From: Posidonia oceanica
Taxonomy: Eukaryota > Streptophyta > Magnoliopsida > Alismatales > Posidoniaceae
Length of the DNA stretch: 64,000 bases
Direction: 5' to 3'
Assembly: GCA_037176725.1 (NCBI GenBank)
Contig: JAZBRS010000026.1
Span: 59,932,501 to 59,996,500 of the forward strand
The position numbers and the translations under genes were made by a program. Shown one piece after another: positions 33,806 through 47,227 of the stretch. The notes below the pieces were generated by a model that did no database searches, had not been told where the DNA came from, and saw only the letters and a program-made list of their open reading frames with translations. Every line of letters starts with the position of its first letter. Positions within the stretch are counted from its first letter, which is position 1.

Positions 33806-36800
33806 TGTTGACACCCCATCTTGGCAGGCCCGGACCTTTGGAGCCCTCTTGGTGATTGCTAGATCAAACCCCAACCAAACCCTGACCCTAATCCTCCTCT
33901 CTACCCTTCAAAATCAGCCTGTTTTGACCTAAACCTTTACCCCCTTCCCAACCTCAAAACCCAACCAAAATGCATAGGAAAATCCACCACTATCCACCCA
34001 ACAAGCCTACCCAAAAACTTAGAAATTTCCAAACCTAACCCATTCCCAAAAACCCTAGAAAACTTAGGTGAAACTACCCCTTTTCTACACCTTGAAATCC
34101 CTCCAAAACCTCCTTAGAATCAAGCCAAAACTTTCAAACCAAGACTTCAAACCCTAGACTACCCACTCGCCAATTTTCACCCAATTCCGAGACCTTTAAG
34201 ACCCTCTTTCACCCAAATTATCCTTTTCTCTCTCCGGGATTATCATTTTCTCTCTCCTCTCTCTCTCCTGATTATCATCTCTCTTTTCATCCCTTTCTTA
34301 CCCTTCTGGTCTGGCTGTGGGCCCCCTCTGTGCTTCTATCCATCCTCTATCTTATCCCTATTTTTACTTTATTTTTAACACTTTTTCTGAATTTTAAAAA
34401 ATCGTTTTCCTCCAACCTATCTCTTTTCCTCTCATCTCCTTCTTTTCTCCATTTCTTTCTTCCTTCTCTTTTCCTTTTCCCTCTCTTGCAAAATTCCACA
34501 AAAATCCATAAAAATCTGTAAGACCTCAAAACATAAAAGGAACAAATCAGAACCCTAAGAAAAATAATTAAAAAATGTTAAACAAGCAATTAACAACTTA
34601 AACTTAACTAAAGCAAGCTAAAAAGAAAACCAAACATGCAAACTAAAAAATGCAAAACAAATCAAAAGAAAACACTGAAAAATCAAGGAAAAAGCTAAAA
34701 TAAAATCAAAACCCACCAAAAATAAAAACCCCATCAGAAGAATTAAAAGACAAACCCCAAAAAGGAGAATTAAAAATCAAACACCAAAACAAGTAATTAA
34801 AGAAGGCAAAAGACTTAACCTAATAAACATAAGAAAAACAAGTTAAAAACTTAATTAAAAAAGAAGAGAAAAACACATCTGAAAGACTTGAAAACACTCT
34901 ATCAAACCAGAAAAATCCAACTAAAAACTTCAAGAAAAATCAATAAATAAAAATCAAAACATAACTTAAAAGACTTAAAAAGGAAGAAACCCTAAGAAGA
35001 CTAAAACTTAAAAACCTAAAACCAACCCTGATTGAAACGAAATTAAATCCTAAAAAATCCTAATTAATATCCTAAGTGTCCAACAAGGGAAATACAATTT
35101 TTAAAACAATTTAAAAAAAGGTTTAGCAAACATTTAATCAAGTGAAAACCAATTAAAAGCAAAACCAAAACCTTAAAACCCTAATCAAGCCCAAAACACA
35201 TTAATCAATCCAAAATGACCATTAAAAATTCTAATTAAAATCCTAATTCACAGCACAACTCTTCTAATATTTTTATTTATTTTTAGTTCTTTTCTACTAA
35301 TTGTATTTCCCCATTCTACCCTCTCTCTCTTCCTTCCTTCCCATTTTTCTTTCCCTTTTTTCCTTACTGGGCTTATCAGCCCATTCCCCTTCTTCTCTAT
35401 TTTCCTTTTCTTTTTTCTCGGCCCACAGTTCGGCCCGCTTTCTCCTTCTTCTTCCTTCTTCTTCCTCGCGCTTCCACCGGCTCTTTTCTTCCCGCGAGCT
35501 GCTGCCAACAGTCTTCCCTCCTCCGATTTAAATTCAAGCTTCCATCACTTCGATCTACAGTAGCTCGCCGTCTCCCCATCTCAGCACCAAATCCGGAGCC
35601 GGTCGCCTCGCCGTCTCCTCTGCTGCAGTAACCGCCGGCCGAGTTTGAATTCTCAGCTCGCGCCCAGCAGCAGCAGCTCCTGATATAATCCTCCGTCCTT
35701 CCTTCAATCCAGAGAGAGTCGACCTTCAGTTGGCAACCTGTGAGAGCGAGCAACGAGCAAACCATCACCAGCAGTTAGTGAACCAGAATCCATTCCATTT
35801 CTTCCACCTGAAACAACCTTCTTCTCTTCTTCTCTGCCTCCTCCAATTTCCAAAAAAGAGAGCAGTAGAGAGAGTGCTTGAGAGCCACCTTTGCATCCCG
35901 GAGAGAAGCCTCCATTCCAGACCGATCCCCACACCCAATTCTCCTCTTTCCTTTTCTGAAATCTTCAGAAAACTCCCTTCTTCCATTCCCAGCTAACCAA
36001 CACCCTTCCCGGCCTTTATCCTTCTCCCAATTCCTCCCCCAAGCTCACCCAGAAACCCAGCACCATTCCCCAGCCTTTCCATCACCCTTCCACCACCTAA
36101 ATCACCCCCTAACCACCCTCTGAAGCCAACTGCAACCGACCGGAACCCATTTCCCAATTCCCTCCTCCAGAATCCTCAGCTTCCTCCCAAATTGCACCTA
36201 GCTACTCGCCAGACTTCCACCTTTCCAAAGCCCCAGACATCAGCCCTTCTCGCCCACCACAGACCCTAAACCTCACCACAAACACCCTGTCTCTTTTCTG
36301 ACAGAAATCAACCCGAACCTCCATTTCCCATCTACTCGCTCCAGAACCCTTTCCAAAGCATCCAAACTCCATCGCCAGCGTCCCAGCAACCCTTCGGAGG
36401 TCTCCATTCCAGCCGAGGAGCAGCAGACACCCTCCCCAACCTCCGGCAGCGTTCTGAGAACCCAAAAGTGCCGAATCCTCACCCGGGCTGTAGAGCTTCA
36501 GTCTGGTCGATCAGGAAGCACCGGAGGGATGTTCTGAGGCAGCTCCAACCTTCGCGAGCGACTGACGATCACCGCAGCGATTGGACAAACGCCGCCGGCC
36601 ACCTCTGGAACCACTGACGTCGGGAGGACATCTCAGACGCGGACTCAGGTACGTTTTGCTCCCCTTAGCTTCCCCTTCCTTCCCTCTTGCTTCTCCAGCC
36701 TTTAGATTAGGGTTTCCGGTCTTCCTGCTCCGTTCCCGACTCGCCGGCCAGTCCTCCTTCTCCGGCGCCGGCTGCTCTTCCTCCAGACGCTCCGGCCAGC

Positions 36801-39694
36801 AGAGCGGACTCCGGACAGTTCCCAGAGCTCCGGACGAACGCCAGCACCAAGCTCCGCCGGTCTGCGCCTCCCCAACCTCCCCTGTCGGCGGCGATGAGTA
36901 CTGCCGGCGTCCTGCTACAGTACTCGTCGACCGTCGACGATCTACTGTTCATTTATTTTCTCTTTAGTAAAGTTTTAGGTGTAAATATTGCAGATCTGGT
37001 TTAAGTTTTTTTATTTTTTACATTTCAGTCCTTCTGCCATTTAATATGCTTAGTTTTTAATTTAAAACCATGCTAAATTGCTTAATATGTTCATGCTTTC
37101 TCGCATTTGCCTTCTGGTCCTGTCACTGTGCATTTCAGTTATAATATTTTGCATTTTAGCCCCTCTGTTTTCGATTTTTGCACATAGGTCCTGCATTAAA
37201 TCAGATCATTTAAATGCATCATTTTTACCATATTGCATTGCATTCTGGCCCCCTGCATGTTTATGATTTTGCATATAGGTCCATGCACTGTAGAACTTAG
37301 CTTTTATTTTTGATTTTTGCATACTTCATTGCATATTTTACCTTCTAGTTTTGCATTTTTGCAGTTAGGTCCATTTTAAATGGACAGTAACTGTGTTGCA
37401 TATATTTTAGTTTATTAAATTGCATTTTCAACCCTGCATTTTTCAAAAATTACACTGCAGTCCTGTCCCCTGATTTTCAGAGCATGTTTTCCATATAAAT
37501 TTGCATATTTAGCCCCTGCATAATTTCAAAATCACACATAGGCCCTTGCATCTTTCAAAAAACCATGTAAAAAGACCATTTTGCCCCTAGGTTGCATCCT
37601 AGCTCCTATGCCTACCAAATTGCATACAGACCCTCCACTAGCATTCTCAGACTCCCCAGAACCCTGTTTTCTGGAAAATTTGCATTTTAGACCTCAATTT
37701 TTCCAAAATTGCATTCTGACTTCTTTTTGGTTTCAAAACCTCTTCTAAAGCATACCCTCTTTTCAAAACAACTTTCTGAGCCTAGTTTTTCTTGCAAAAT
37801 GGACCCCTGTCCTCCCCTGTTTTCAAAATCCTTTCCTTTGGACCCCTGTTTTCTGGTAAATTTGCATTTTTAGCCCCTTTTCTTTTTCAAAATGCTTTCT
37901 AAAATCCTGGCTTTTCCCAGTTTCTTCTCTTTGCCTTTTCCTGTTTTTGCATGCATCCTGCATTCACCTAGTCTTGCATTTTAGCATCCTTTTGCACACA
38001 CTAAGCACTTTTAGCTCCCTTTCACTTGGGAGGACCTTTTGCACATCCCTAGGACCTCCTGAACACCTAGATCTGTTCTTCTCCCTTGTTCTGGCCCTTC
38101 TGCCTTGAAGCTGCGATATCTTCCAATCCGGCCGTTGGATCGTCTCAAGTAAGCTGCCCAGGCGACCGCAGTGAAGCGCTCTTCAGCATAGACCAGACAG
38201 ATTTCAGATCAGGCTTCCGGATTTCCAGGTATGTCCTCCTGAACCCCTGCATTGCATTCATTTGCATGCCATCTGCACAGTTTTCCTTGTTTTCGCTTTC
38301 TGTTTCTTTGAGCATGTAGAATAGGGCTTCCCCTTTCTGCCTGTATCTTCTAATCCCCGTTTCGCGTATTCCTGAGTGTTTTGTGTTGTGTTTTCCCTGG
38401 ATTTATCACTTAATGAGACTTTCTTCCCCCTTTTCCACGATCCAATCGCATCGCGAGCTTTGGGCAGCGTGCGAGACACACCGTGGAACGGTTCAGCGAG
38501 AAACAGTCGCAAAGAGGTGGTAATCCCTCCGTTCGCCCATTCTCTCCTTTGTAGGTCTTCACACCTACTCTGAGTGGTCCTAAACGACGTCTGTTCTCAC
38601 ACATACGTTGTTCTGCCTCCCCTTTGGCCTCTTCTAAATCTTTTTCTGCATTCTTGCATTCACATTGTTTTTCCGAGGTTTTTGCTTCGCCGTTTTGGCA
38701 CCGTTTCGCGTGCCCACTCCCGTTTTGGCACCATTTTGCGTGCCCTTCTGTTCTCTTGCCTTGTTTTGCGCGCTGCCTTGCTTTCTCGCTTGTTTTGCGT
38801 GCCGCTCTCGTTTTTGCATCGTTTTGCGTGCCATTCTGTTCTCTTGCCTTGTTTTGCACGCTGCCTTGTTTTCTCGCTTGTTTTGCGTGCCGCTCTCGTT
38901 TTTGCACCGTTTTGCGTGCCTCTTTGCTTCCTTGCCTTGTTTTACGCGCTGCCTTGCTTTCTCGCTTGTTTTGCGTGCCGGTTTTGTTCTTTGGCTCCGT
39001 TCTGCGTGCCTTGCTCTTTTCTCGTCTAGTTTTGCGTGTTTTACGCCGTTTTCCCTTGTATGCCGACTACATTGCATGATTTCCTCGTTGTTTTGCTTTC
39101 TCGCCCGCATTCGCATATAGGGCTGTGATGCTTACTGCCTGGAGTTCTCACGAGCTAGGTTTCGCCTGGTTCGGAACACAGACAGCATAGCTGAGCACTT
39201 AGAGAGCACGTTTACTTCCTTGCTTTGTTTCTTCCACTTAGAGCACACCTTGAGCATTCATTTAGGCATTATAGGCACTTAGGCATTCAATCCTGCATTT
39301 TCCTGCGTATGCGAGCGTAAGCCTAGAAAGACCGATTTTCGGGCGTGTCGGGGGTGCCTAACACCTTCCCCGCGCGTAACAGGAGTCCTTACCCTGTCTT
39401 CTGGCCCGCAATGACCGTACTGCCCTTATCCTAGGCTAGAGTCATCTCATTTGCATTTGTTTGCATTTGTTTTCCTTTGCATTGCTTTGCTTTGCATTTC
39501 TTGCTCGGTTTTGCGTGTTAATTCGCGCATTTCCCCCGGTTTTCCTTGTCTCCCGTTAATAGACATGGTGGCGACTCTGATTTGTCTTATCTTTCCATTT
39601 TCTCCTCGATTTTAAAGCGTTTTCGAGTTGAGCCTCTTCCTCGGATCCAATCGCCGCTAGATTAGCGAGCCTGATTCCGATCAGGATCGCTACA
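33806..39694. mobile_element. Solo LTR, 5.9 kb, copy 2 (TSD GTTTC)
   Basis: It begins TGTTGACACCCCATCTTGG and ends ATCGCTACA, flanked by GTTTC (33801-33805 and 39695-39699). It aligns along its length with 997-6951 but differs by many substitutions and indels. It holds the same landmarks in order: A-rich and pyrimidine tracts, a GC-rich block with a TATA-like site at 35684, TTGCAT-rich DNA, a minisatellite (38690-39060) and the GGGGGTGCCTAACACC block. Short open frames inside are not conserved between the two copies. Confidence 0.92.
38690..39060. repeat. Minisatellite in solo LTR copy 2
   Basis: Units of about 30 bp around GTTTTGCGTGCC plus CTTG/CTCG-rich tails, grouped into longer repeating blocks of roughly 120 bp. 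Same site as the minisatellite of copy 1 but a different arrangement. Confidence 0.8.
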
Positions 39695-39699
39695 GTTTC

Positions 39700-41012
39700 A
39701 TCGAAAGACTATTTTCAGATTATTATGGCATTGGTTGCTCATTTTAACCTTGAGCTACATTAAATGGACGTAAGAACGGCGTTTTTCAATGGTGACATCG
39801 ATGAGACGATCTATATGGTGCAACTAGAATACTTTGCATTAGGTGACACAAAGAAAATGATTTGCAAACTTATGAAGTCCATTTATGGTTTAAAACAAGC
39901 ATCTCATCAATTGTATCACAAATTACATCAAGTTGTCATCTCGTTTGGTTTTGAGATGAATTTAATAGATGATTGTGTATACCATAAGTTCAGTGGGAGT
40001 AAATATATTTTTCTGGTCTTGTATGTTGATGATATACTTCTTGCCATTAATGATATGGACTTACTTAAAAAGACTAAGAAATTTCTCTCAAACAAATTTG
40101 AGATGAAAGATCTTGGTGGGGCTTCTTTTGTATTAGGAATCCAAATACTTGGAATTTGTTCTCGAAGTATTCTTGGATGAACATAAAAGAATAGATAGAA
40201 AAAGTCCTTAAAAGGTATAACATGAGTGGGTACGAGCCAGGAAATACCCCTGTGGCTAAGGGAGACAAGTTTAGTCTCAAACAGTACCCTAAGAATGATT
40301 TTGAACATAAGGAAATGCAGAAAATTCCATATACTTCGGCAATTGTGAGTCTTATGTATGTTCAAGTTTGTACGCGTCTGGATCTCGCATACATTGTTGG
40401 CATGTTAGGCAGATACTTAAGCAATCCAAGTATGGATCATTGGAAAGCTGTTAAGCAGGTTATGCGGTATTTGCAAAAAACTAAAAACTTGACACTTGTG
40501 TATAGGAAATTGGATCAGTTGGAGATCATTGGGTATTCTAACTCTGATTTTGTCAGATGCCAAGATAGTCGTAGATCCACTTTAGACTATGTACACTTGC
40601 TAGTAGGTGGAGCTATATCATGGAAAAGTGTCAAACAGACACTTATAGCTCATTCTACTATTACAGCTGAGTATATAGCATGTTATGAAGCATCCAATCA
40701 AGGAATATGCTAAGGAATTTTGTCACGGGTCTACGGATTATAGATGGAATTGAAAGAGCACTCAAGCTATATTGTAACAATAAATCTATGATGCTATATT
40801 CTAATAACAACAGGAACTCATCAAAGTCTATGCATATAGACATTAAGTTCCTTGTTGTGAAAGAAAGAATCCAAGATGGCCAGTTGTCTATAAAGCATAT
40901 TAGGATAAACTCCATGATTGCGGATCTGCTAATTAAGGAAGTACCACTCATGGTCTTTCATGAGCATGTCGCTCATATGGGTGTTATACTCTTCGATGAT
41001 GTATCAATTTAG
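39700..41012 (+). pseudogene. Copia element 1 reverse transcriptase (second part) and RNase H
   Basis: It continues RT directly after the solo LTR: SKDYFQIIMALVAHF, MDVRTAFFNGDIDETIYM, IYGLKQASHQLYHKL and catalytic YVDDILLA (about 40022-40045). A frame break follows at 40180. Then come TPVAKGDKFSLKQYP, YVQVCTRLDLAYIVGMLGRY and the RNase H with GYSNSDFVRCQDSRRST and LIAHSTITAEYIACYEAS. The last segment KSMHIDIKFLVVKERIQDGQ ends at 41012. A stop interrupts at 40713 with a frame change. The spacer 41013-41382 is non-coding. Confidence 0.85.
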
Positions 41013-41382
41013 TGAGAGTTTGTATTTGGATGCTCTGTTGTAATGACATTATTTTCTATAGAAATAAAGTTTTCAGTTATTTACATTCTAGATATTTATG
41101 TTGATCTCACTAAATGTTGGATCAGTTGGATATGGACGTGTTCAGATCACTTTGCCTAAATTCCATACTACACATCCACATTTGATTCATGTCGTTGGTT
41201 GTATTAGCATTAGTGACTATTGTGGGTTGAATAACGCTTAAAGTAATAAAAATCTCTTTAATCCTATGTTGATACAGTTAATTGACCGGATTGTAAGATG
41301 TTTTTGTTTAAATAGTCATTTTTGAGCTCATAAAGTTTTAATACTTTAATTGTTAATTTTATGTGTAGCTCAAGTGAGAGAT

Positions 41383-41893
41383 TGTTGCGTTAAAATCCAA
41401 TAAAATGTGAGCCAATATAAAATCAATTAAAGTATTATAGGCTATTTTATAATTAGACTCATTGAAAGTGATCTATTTGGTTTTGGATTGAGCCTATTGA
41501 CATTTTAAGTGGTGTGGGTTAATTGTGTAGAGATCATTTAACATATTTCTATTTGTTGATTGGTCGATTAGAAATATGTAAAAATATACATTCTATAAAT
41601 AGGGGTCATGATCCTCAAACCCCAAGGCTTTTGGCCTCCCTTCTCTCTCACCTCCATCTTGAGAAAAACAAGAAAGAGGAACTTGGTGGTTTTGGAAGAC
41701 TGGATTCCGTGCACGTAGTAAAGGACAAACACTCCGATTTTCATCATGGATTCAGGCACGCTTTTGATTTAATTTTTATCTTTGTTGATTTATCATGATA
41801 ATATCCTGTGTGGGAAGAATATGTATTTTTTTTTCTTTGTGTTCTTCCTTATTTTTAGTGTATATATCAAATCCATGTGATATATTTTTAACA
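41383..41893 (+). repeat. 3' LTR of Copia element 1
   Basis: 511 bp, starts TGTTGCGTTAAAATCC after the purine-rich CAAGTGAGAGAT and ends TTTTTAACA before TSD AAAAT. Confidence 0.9.
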
Positions 41894-42004
41894 AAAATCA
41901 GTTGAAGAAAGAATGAACACTCATCATATATATTTATCAACACAAATTCTTCAAGAACACATATATATTTTTTTGGTAAAATAAAGTACGATATTGTAAT
42001 TACT

Positions 42005-42247
42005 ATAAAAATTATAATTGACCAAATACCTACCAACTCCCATTATGTATCCAAGAAAAAGTGTTACTGTATAAATTATAATTGACCAAATACCTACCAA
42101 CTCCCATTATGTATCCAAGAAAAAGTATTACTGTAAAAATTATAATTAACCAAATACCTACCAACTCCCATTATGTATCCAAGAAAAAGTGTTACTATAA
42201 AAAATATAATTGACCAAATACCTACCAACTCCCATTATGTATCTAAG
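42005..42247. repeat. Four-copy tandem repeat, unit about 64 bp
   Basis: Each unit contains ATAATTGACCAAATACCTAC, then CAACTCCCATTATGTATC and, in the first three, CAAGAAAAAGTGTTACT. Units differ by single bases, so the array is fairly young. Confidence 0.9.
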
Positions 42248-45239
42248 TCCAATAATCCATATTGAAATTTTTCTTAGCACTAATACTTTGGTTGTACCGT
42301 GAGATGTATGAGAACTTTCTAGCAGAAAAAATAATGTGAACTTTTTTACTCCTTGTGAATCTTCTTAAGACAATCTTGTAAATGACTTTTTTTAGATCTG
42401 CCAATCAGACCGTGTTATGTATAAACATGTGTATTATATGTATATGTCAAATCCAAACATGCATGACCTATTTAATTATCATATATTTAATACTAAATCT
42501 AAACATAAATTGTATATTGTCATGTATATATGACACGATTTGATAAGTACACGTTTAGATTTATCATATCGTTTTGACACGACAACGACTCAATTGACAT
42601 GAGTACACGTTTTCATGTTTATTGCACAATTACATGTTTTGTATGCATCTACACGCTTTGTACATGTTTAGTACATATATATTTACACATTTAGTATAAT
42701 AATGTTAAATAATCCTAAGCCAATAACCATGAGTAGTATAGTAAGATTAAATAATTAAAAGTATAATAAGGTTAAATCTATTGAAATAATGTTAAATAAT
42801 TACTAATACAATAGTATACACTTGACGTACATGAAACGAAAAATCATGTATTATATACACGATTAAATAATTTATCGTATACTTATTAGGTTTTAATAAT
42901 CATATTTAATAAATAAACATCATAAGTATATGAGATATGATAAAGTTAAATCCAAATATGATTATCTAGTATTATGTTCACGTAGTGTTATCATGTATTA
43001 GAAATTGACAAGTTTTTTTTTATTTAAAGAATTCAAGATATATCACTTTTATCGAAGTAACTATTCTCCGAACAATGTAGTACACCATAACAAAATTTTG
43101 TTTACAATTCAAGATCCGTTGCTTTTATTGAAGTGATTGTTCTCCGACCACTACAGTACACTACGGCAAACAAACAAAATCTTTACGGAAGAGATATATA
43201 AAAGTGGATTCACGGCCAACCCAATAATCAGAGTAGAAACGAAGTCAGTTCCGGTCGTTGTTCGGCTCATTAATGGGGACATTCCACTTTAGCGGTAAAG
43301 TCGAATGAAATTTACAACAAAACATGCCATTTAAGACACCACAGCGTGAATAGTACAAAGAAAGCTTGTACCCTAGTGGCATTGGCTATTTATTGGGTCC
43401 GAGAAGCACTACTATTCTCGAAAGTTTGATGTGTCTCTTTTTTTGTCTTAATTGTAACAAAATGAAGTACACAGTGACATGGTTTACTCTCTTAAGTGAT
43501 CGTCGAAGTTTCAAACGGATTACTTCCAATAATCGATTCTTATATTATCATTTGCATCGTAATATGCATGACGACCTTGGTATTCAAATTTCTAACCTGA
43601 CAACTTCGAGAGACAATGATTGCCAATTGCATAATTAATTTTTAATTTCAGCTTCTGTGAATTCTCGATAAGGATAATCAGTTATTGGGTGGTCATGTAC
43701 TTAAAAACGATGGAGGAGATCTTAAGTTCATATCAAGAAAGAAGTCACAAAATTTACATGTACATATATTCTCTACTCCATTTGTTTCATTCCTCATCAA
43801 ATCCAAGTATCCCTATCATTTCTTTTTTTATTCAACTCACTATATCTTACATCTGTCTATAACCTGAAAACGACTAATTTATAGTAACTTCTATAATATT
43901 CTTAAACAAAGGCAGTTAATTTTTAGTAGAAAATACTTGCAACGACTTGACTTCAATTCAGCGTAAGCTGTAAATAACCACTGGTCAATCATATATTTTT
44001 TTGGTCAACCAAATGCTTTACGGATATGTATTCAAATGCCTATCTTAAAGTTAAACCATGTTGATCTAGCTTTGTAACTGGGAACATTTCCTTTATTGGG
44101 GATTAATTAATTTCTTGCCACGTGGAATTAAATTTCCCAACCTCTAAATAAGGAGCAAATTCATTCACACGAAATCATTACGTACATGTCCCGCGTACAT
44201 TATTGGCAACAAAAAAAGGGATATATTGATGGCTTAAATTTTTTTTTTGAAAGCCAAAGGAATAAAATGACTTAAATTATGTGAGTGAATTGGTGCAATC
44301 GACAGCCAAATCGAGTGGGCCCAGAGAACCACCGTCGCTGACGAATGACGATCTACAGTGGTGGGACCAGCGGTTTCCTCACCCTCACCCTCCTCACTCC
44401 CCACGAAAACTAGCACGATGCGTGATTAACTGAGGGCATGACTGTTATTATTGGCCATTCTCGGGGCTTTTGTAGAGAAGGAATGAAGTGAGAAAATGAC
44501 CTTTGGCTGACCGGTGGCAAGGCAACCGGGACTAGCCAGTAGTTTTCCGCCACCGACACAGTTCTGCAGGTGACTCTTACACCTGGGGCCGTACTCACCG
44601 GATGCACTCACTCGCGGTGTGATGTACTTATACTTTCCAAAATTAAAAGAACGTGATGCTCTTGACTTAGTACCGTAAGTGAGTTAGATTTCACTTACCG
44701 ATTAACTTAGATCCAATTTGTTAGGAACAAGTTAAGATAGGAATTTTGTCTATTCATTCATCCATTAATCATTTTTTTAGTAGATAAAAATAAAGGTAGA
44801 CTACTTTAGGTCATTTGTTAATCTGCTAATTCGTTAACTTGTTGAACCATTGAGTTGTGTTTTACAATATTTTTATAATACTCTATATTTTTAAATTTTG
44901 GATGGCAAATAAGGTATTTTGTGTTAACACAATTTGAGTTTTTTTATAAGTTGTTGCTTTATTAACAGTTTTTTTAGTCATGGTTCAATTTTTAACTCAA
45001 TTAAGGTCATGAAATAGTATAAATTATGGTTTTAAAAAATAAAAAAAACTCATCCGTTTGACGGCTAAGTTTTTTTAGAATAGATATTGACCCGATCCAT
45101 CAACCATCAAGAAAGGATAGACTCTAAATCCAACTCGACCCGACTCACTTACAAGCCTATCGTAGTTTCTTTATTTAATTAATTGTATGAGGTGATGATG
45201 AACAAAATGAATAATCACGCTTAAAGGCTATTTATATCC

Positions 45240-45840
45240 ACGGGTCCATAATGTACATTCGTTGGTTTAAATCATTGAATCCAATCAAATTTTATAGTTT
45301 GGTTTGGTTTTATATAAACATTAATTTAATTTGGTTTGAGAATTTCATAAATCGATAAAAATAATTCGATTCGTTTTAGTTGAATCAAATTGAAGCAATA
45401 TATATTAATAAATATTCACATTTATATACACATATAAATCATTAAATATTCCAAATGTAGACATAAATTTATATTTTTATTCAAGTTAAACTTAATAAAA
45501 GATAAATAAGTATGATTTTAGAATATTGTTTTAGAATTTATATTATTTTTAACATTACTTTAAAAAAATATTTTCTAAGTTGAGAAAAACGTAATAAACT
45601 TAACCATATATTGTATTTTAGTTAATTATTAATTAATATTTTATTTATTTTAACATTATAGATTATAACTAAAAAAATAAATAACAAATCACGAATTGAA
45701 CCAAATCAGACCGGAAACTTAACTATTCGGTTTAGTTTAATTTCAATAATTAAATAGTTCGGTTTGATTTTAATTTTTTTCAAACTAATTAACATAATTA
45801 GATTTGCGATTTTTTCTAGAATCGAATCATATGCACCTCT
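45240..45840. mobile_element. Possible small non-autonomous DNA transposon remnant
   Basis: Blocks of TTTGGTTTGGTTTTAT on the left and TCGGTTTAGTTTAATTTC and TTCGGTTTGATTTTAA on the right, ending GAATCATATGCACCTCT, resemble common plant non-autonomous elements with GGTTTGGTT-type subterminal repeats. No clear target duplication was found. Confidence 0.35.
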
Positions 45841-46584
45841 AAAGACATCAACATTACATTTACTCAATAATTGATCTAGAAGTACTGCGTGTGAGTGTTT
45901 ACGTAAAATACAGATGCCATTGCATAGAAAATTTCAAGTTAGTTTGAGAAAGGTGCTGTACAAAATCTTGATCGTGCACTTCGGAAAGAAATAAAATAAA
46001 AAAGGTTCCAATTCGACCAAGAATCACGGTCTTTGTGCACAATTCTACCACACATAATTACTTCCTCCTACTTACGAAGACAAAGTTTTCTATGGACCTG
46101 TTTGTTTGAGTTTTAAACCTCAATAAATAATATTTTATCAAATTTTCCTTAATTTATTTACAAAACAGATCAGTATTTTTTTCTCCTGTCAGAACATAGT
46201 ATAGAAACCAAAGACCTCATTTACCTTGAGAAAAAAACTCATACGTTTGTGGTTGTTGAGAGTAGAGAATGCAAATGATAGAATATTTACTTGTCAAACA
46301 AGTTTTTTTTTTTAATTTAAAAAAATCACACTTGCTTGATAGATTATGAAAGAAACTAAAAAAAAACAAAAATACACGAACAAACGAACCTTACAAAGGC
46401 GCGGAAATAGTCTTACACATAAATTTCCTTATTGGCGGTAGCGTGGCTGGAAGGTGACGGGACCACCCAACCTTTCAAAAACCGCAGCTCGGCAGCTGCT
46501 TCTCCGCATTTCCCTCTCACTCCTCGTCACTTTCCAGCACTCGCTACACGATATAATCCCCACACTCCAGAAAATCGCAAAAAA

Positions 46585-46858
46585 AATATTACAAAATAAA
46601 AGAGGAGAGAACAAAACAGAAGCGCAGAAGCAGAAAAAATAGAAGAAAGAAACCCACGACCCACCACCACCACCACCACCCCACATCGCCGGGGGAGGGA
46701 AGGAATCCAAGGGGAATCACATCACTCCACCCGAGCTCGAATCTGCTGCTTCCAGAGGGCAATGGCGGCAATCGGAGCTTGATTTGGGTGGGGAAGATTT
46801 CCGGTGGCGGGAAAGCAGAAGAAAGCTATTGGACAGTGTGAAGTCTGATTTGACTGAG
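46585..46858 (+). other. Probable 5'UTR exon of the host gene
   Basis: A TATA-like ATATAAT (46551-46557) is followed by a purine- and CCA-rich leader with (CCA)n at about 46661-46680. A GTGAGT donor stands at 46859, and the matching acceptor TTATTGCAG is at 48606, 29 bases before the coding start. The transcription start is inferred; the splice sites are clear by eye. Confidence 0.45.
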
Positions 46859-47210
46859 GTGAGTATCTCTGCAGCATTTCGGAGCGGTTGCTTTTGTCTC
46901 TGCTTCCGCTGCTCCCGATTCTCTCGCATGCGGCCATCGGAGAGCTGTGCTCGCCATTTTTCTCTCCTCCTCTTTTTTCGTTTTGGATTCTTTTCGTTGT
47001 GCTCGGCTTTGCTGGAGAGATCTGGGTGGTTTGAGCTCTGGAAAAAAGGTAGCAAATGGTGCTTCCCGGTGTTTGGCTTGCGGAATCTTTCTGCATTAGT
47101 GGGTTTGTGTTTTTGTTGCGTTTTGAGCTTTTTTGAAGGAATGGCTAATCTTGTGTTTCACAATCTGTGAGGTTTGAGGAGTTCTTGATTTTGCATTCCG
47201 TAGATTGGGT

Positions 47211-47227
47211 GGGGGGGGGGGGGGGGG
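47211..47227 (+). repeat. Run of 17 G in the 5'UTR intron
   Basis: Seventeen consecutive G, preceded by GGGT, in the first intron of the host gene. Confidence 0.9.

Larger units (their letters stand above)
29843..41893 (+). mobile_element. Ty1/Copia retrotransposon with nested solo LTR (TSD AAAAT)
   Basis: Both LTRs are present (29843-30354 and 41383-41893), each TGTT...TTTTAACA, flanked by AAAAT (29838-29842 and 41894-41898). Gag, integrase, RT and RNase H follow in Copia order (integrase before RT). Subtracting the inserted solo LTR, the element is about 6.2 kb. The LTRs differ at many positions and the coding region has numerous stops and frameshifts, so it is old and inactive. Confidence 0.92.
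41899..46584. other. AT-rich intergenic region
   Basis: No coding sequence with family resemblance was seen on either strand. Contents are the tandem repeat at 42005-42247, AT-rich DNA with repeated ACACG/CATGT phrases (42400-42960), a GC-richer stretch (44280-44630) of unknown nature and the palindromic element remnant at 45240-45840. Confidence 0.5.

Noticed and set aside
44234..44611. Short minus-strand open frames in the intergenic region
   Set aside because: No recognisable family, no splice or promoter context; sequence is only somewhat GC-richer than its surroundings.
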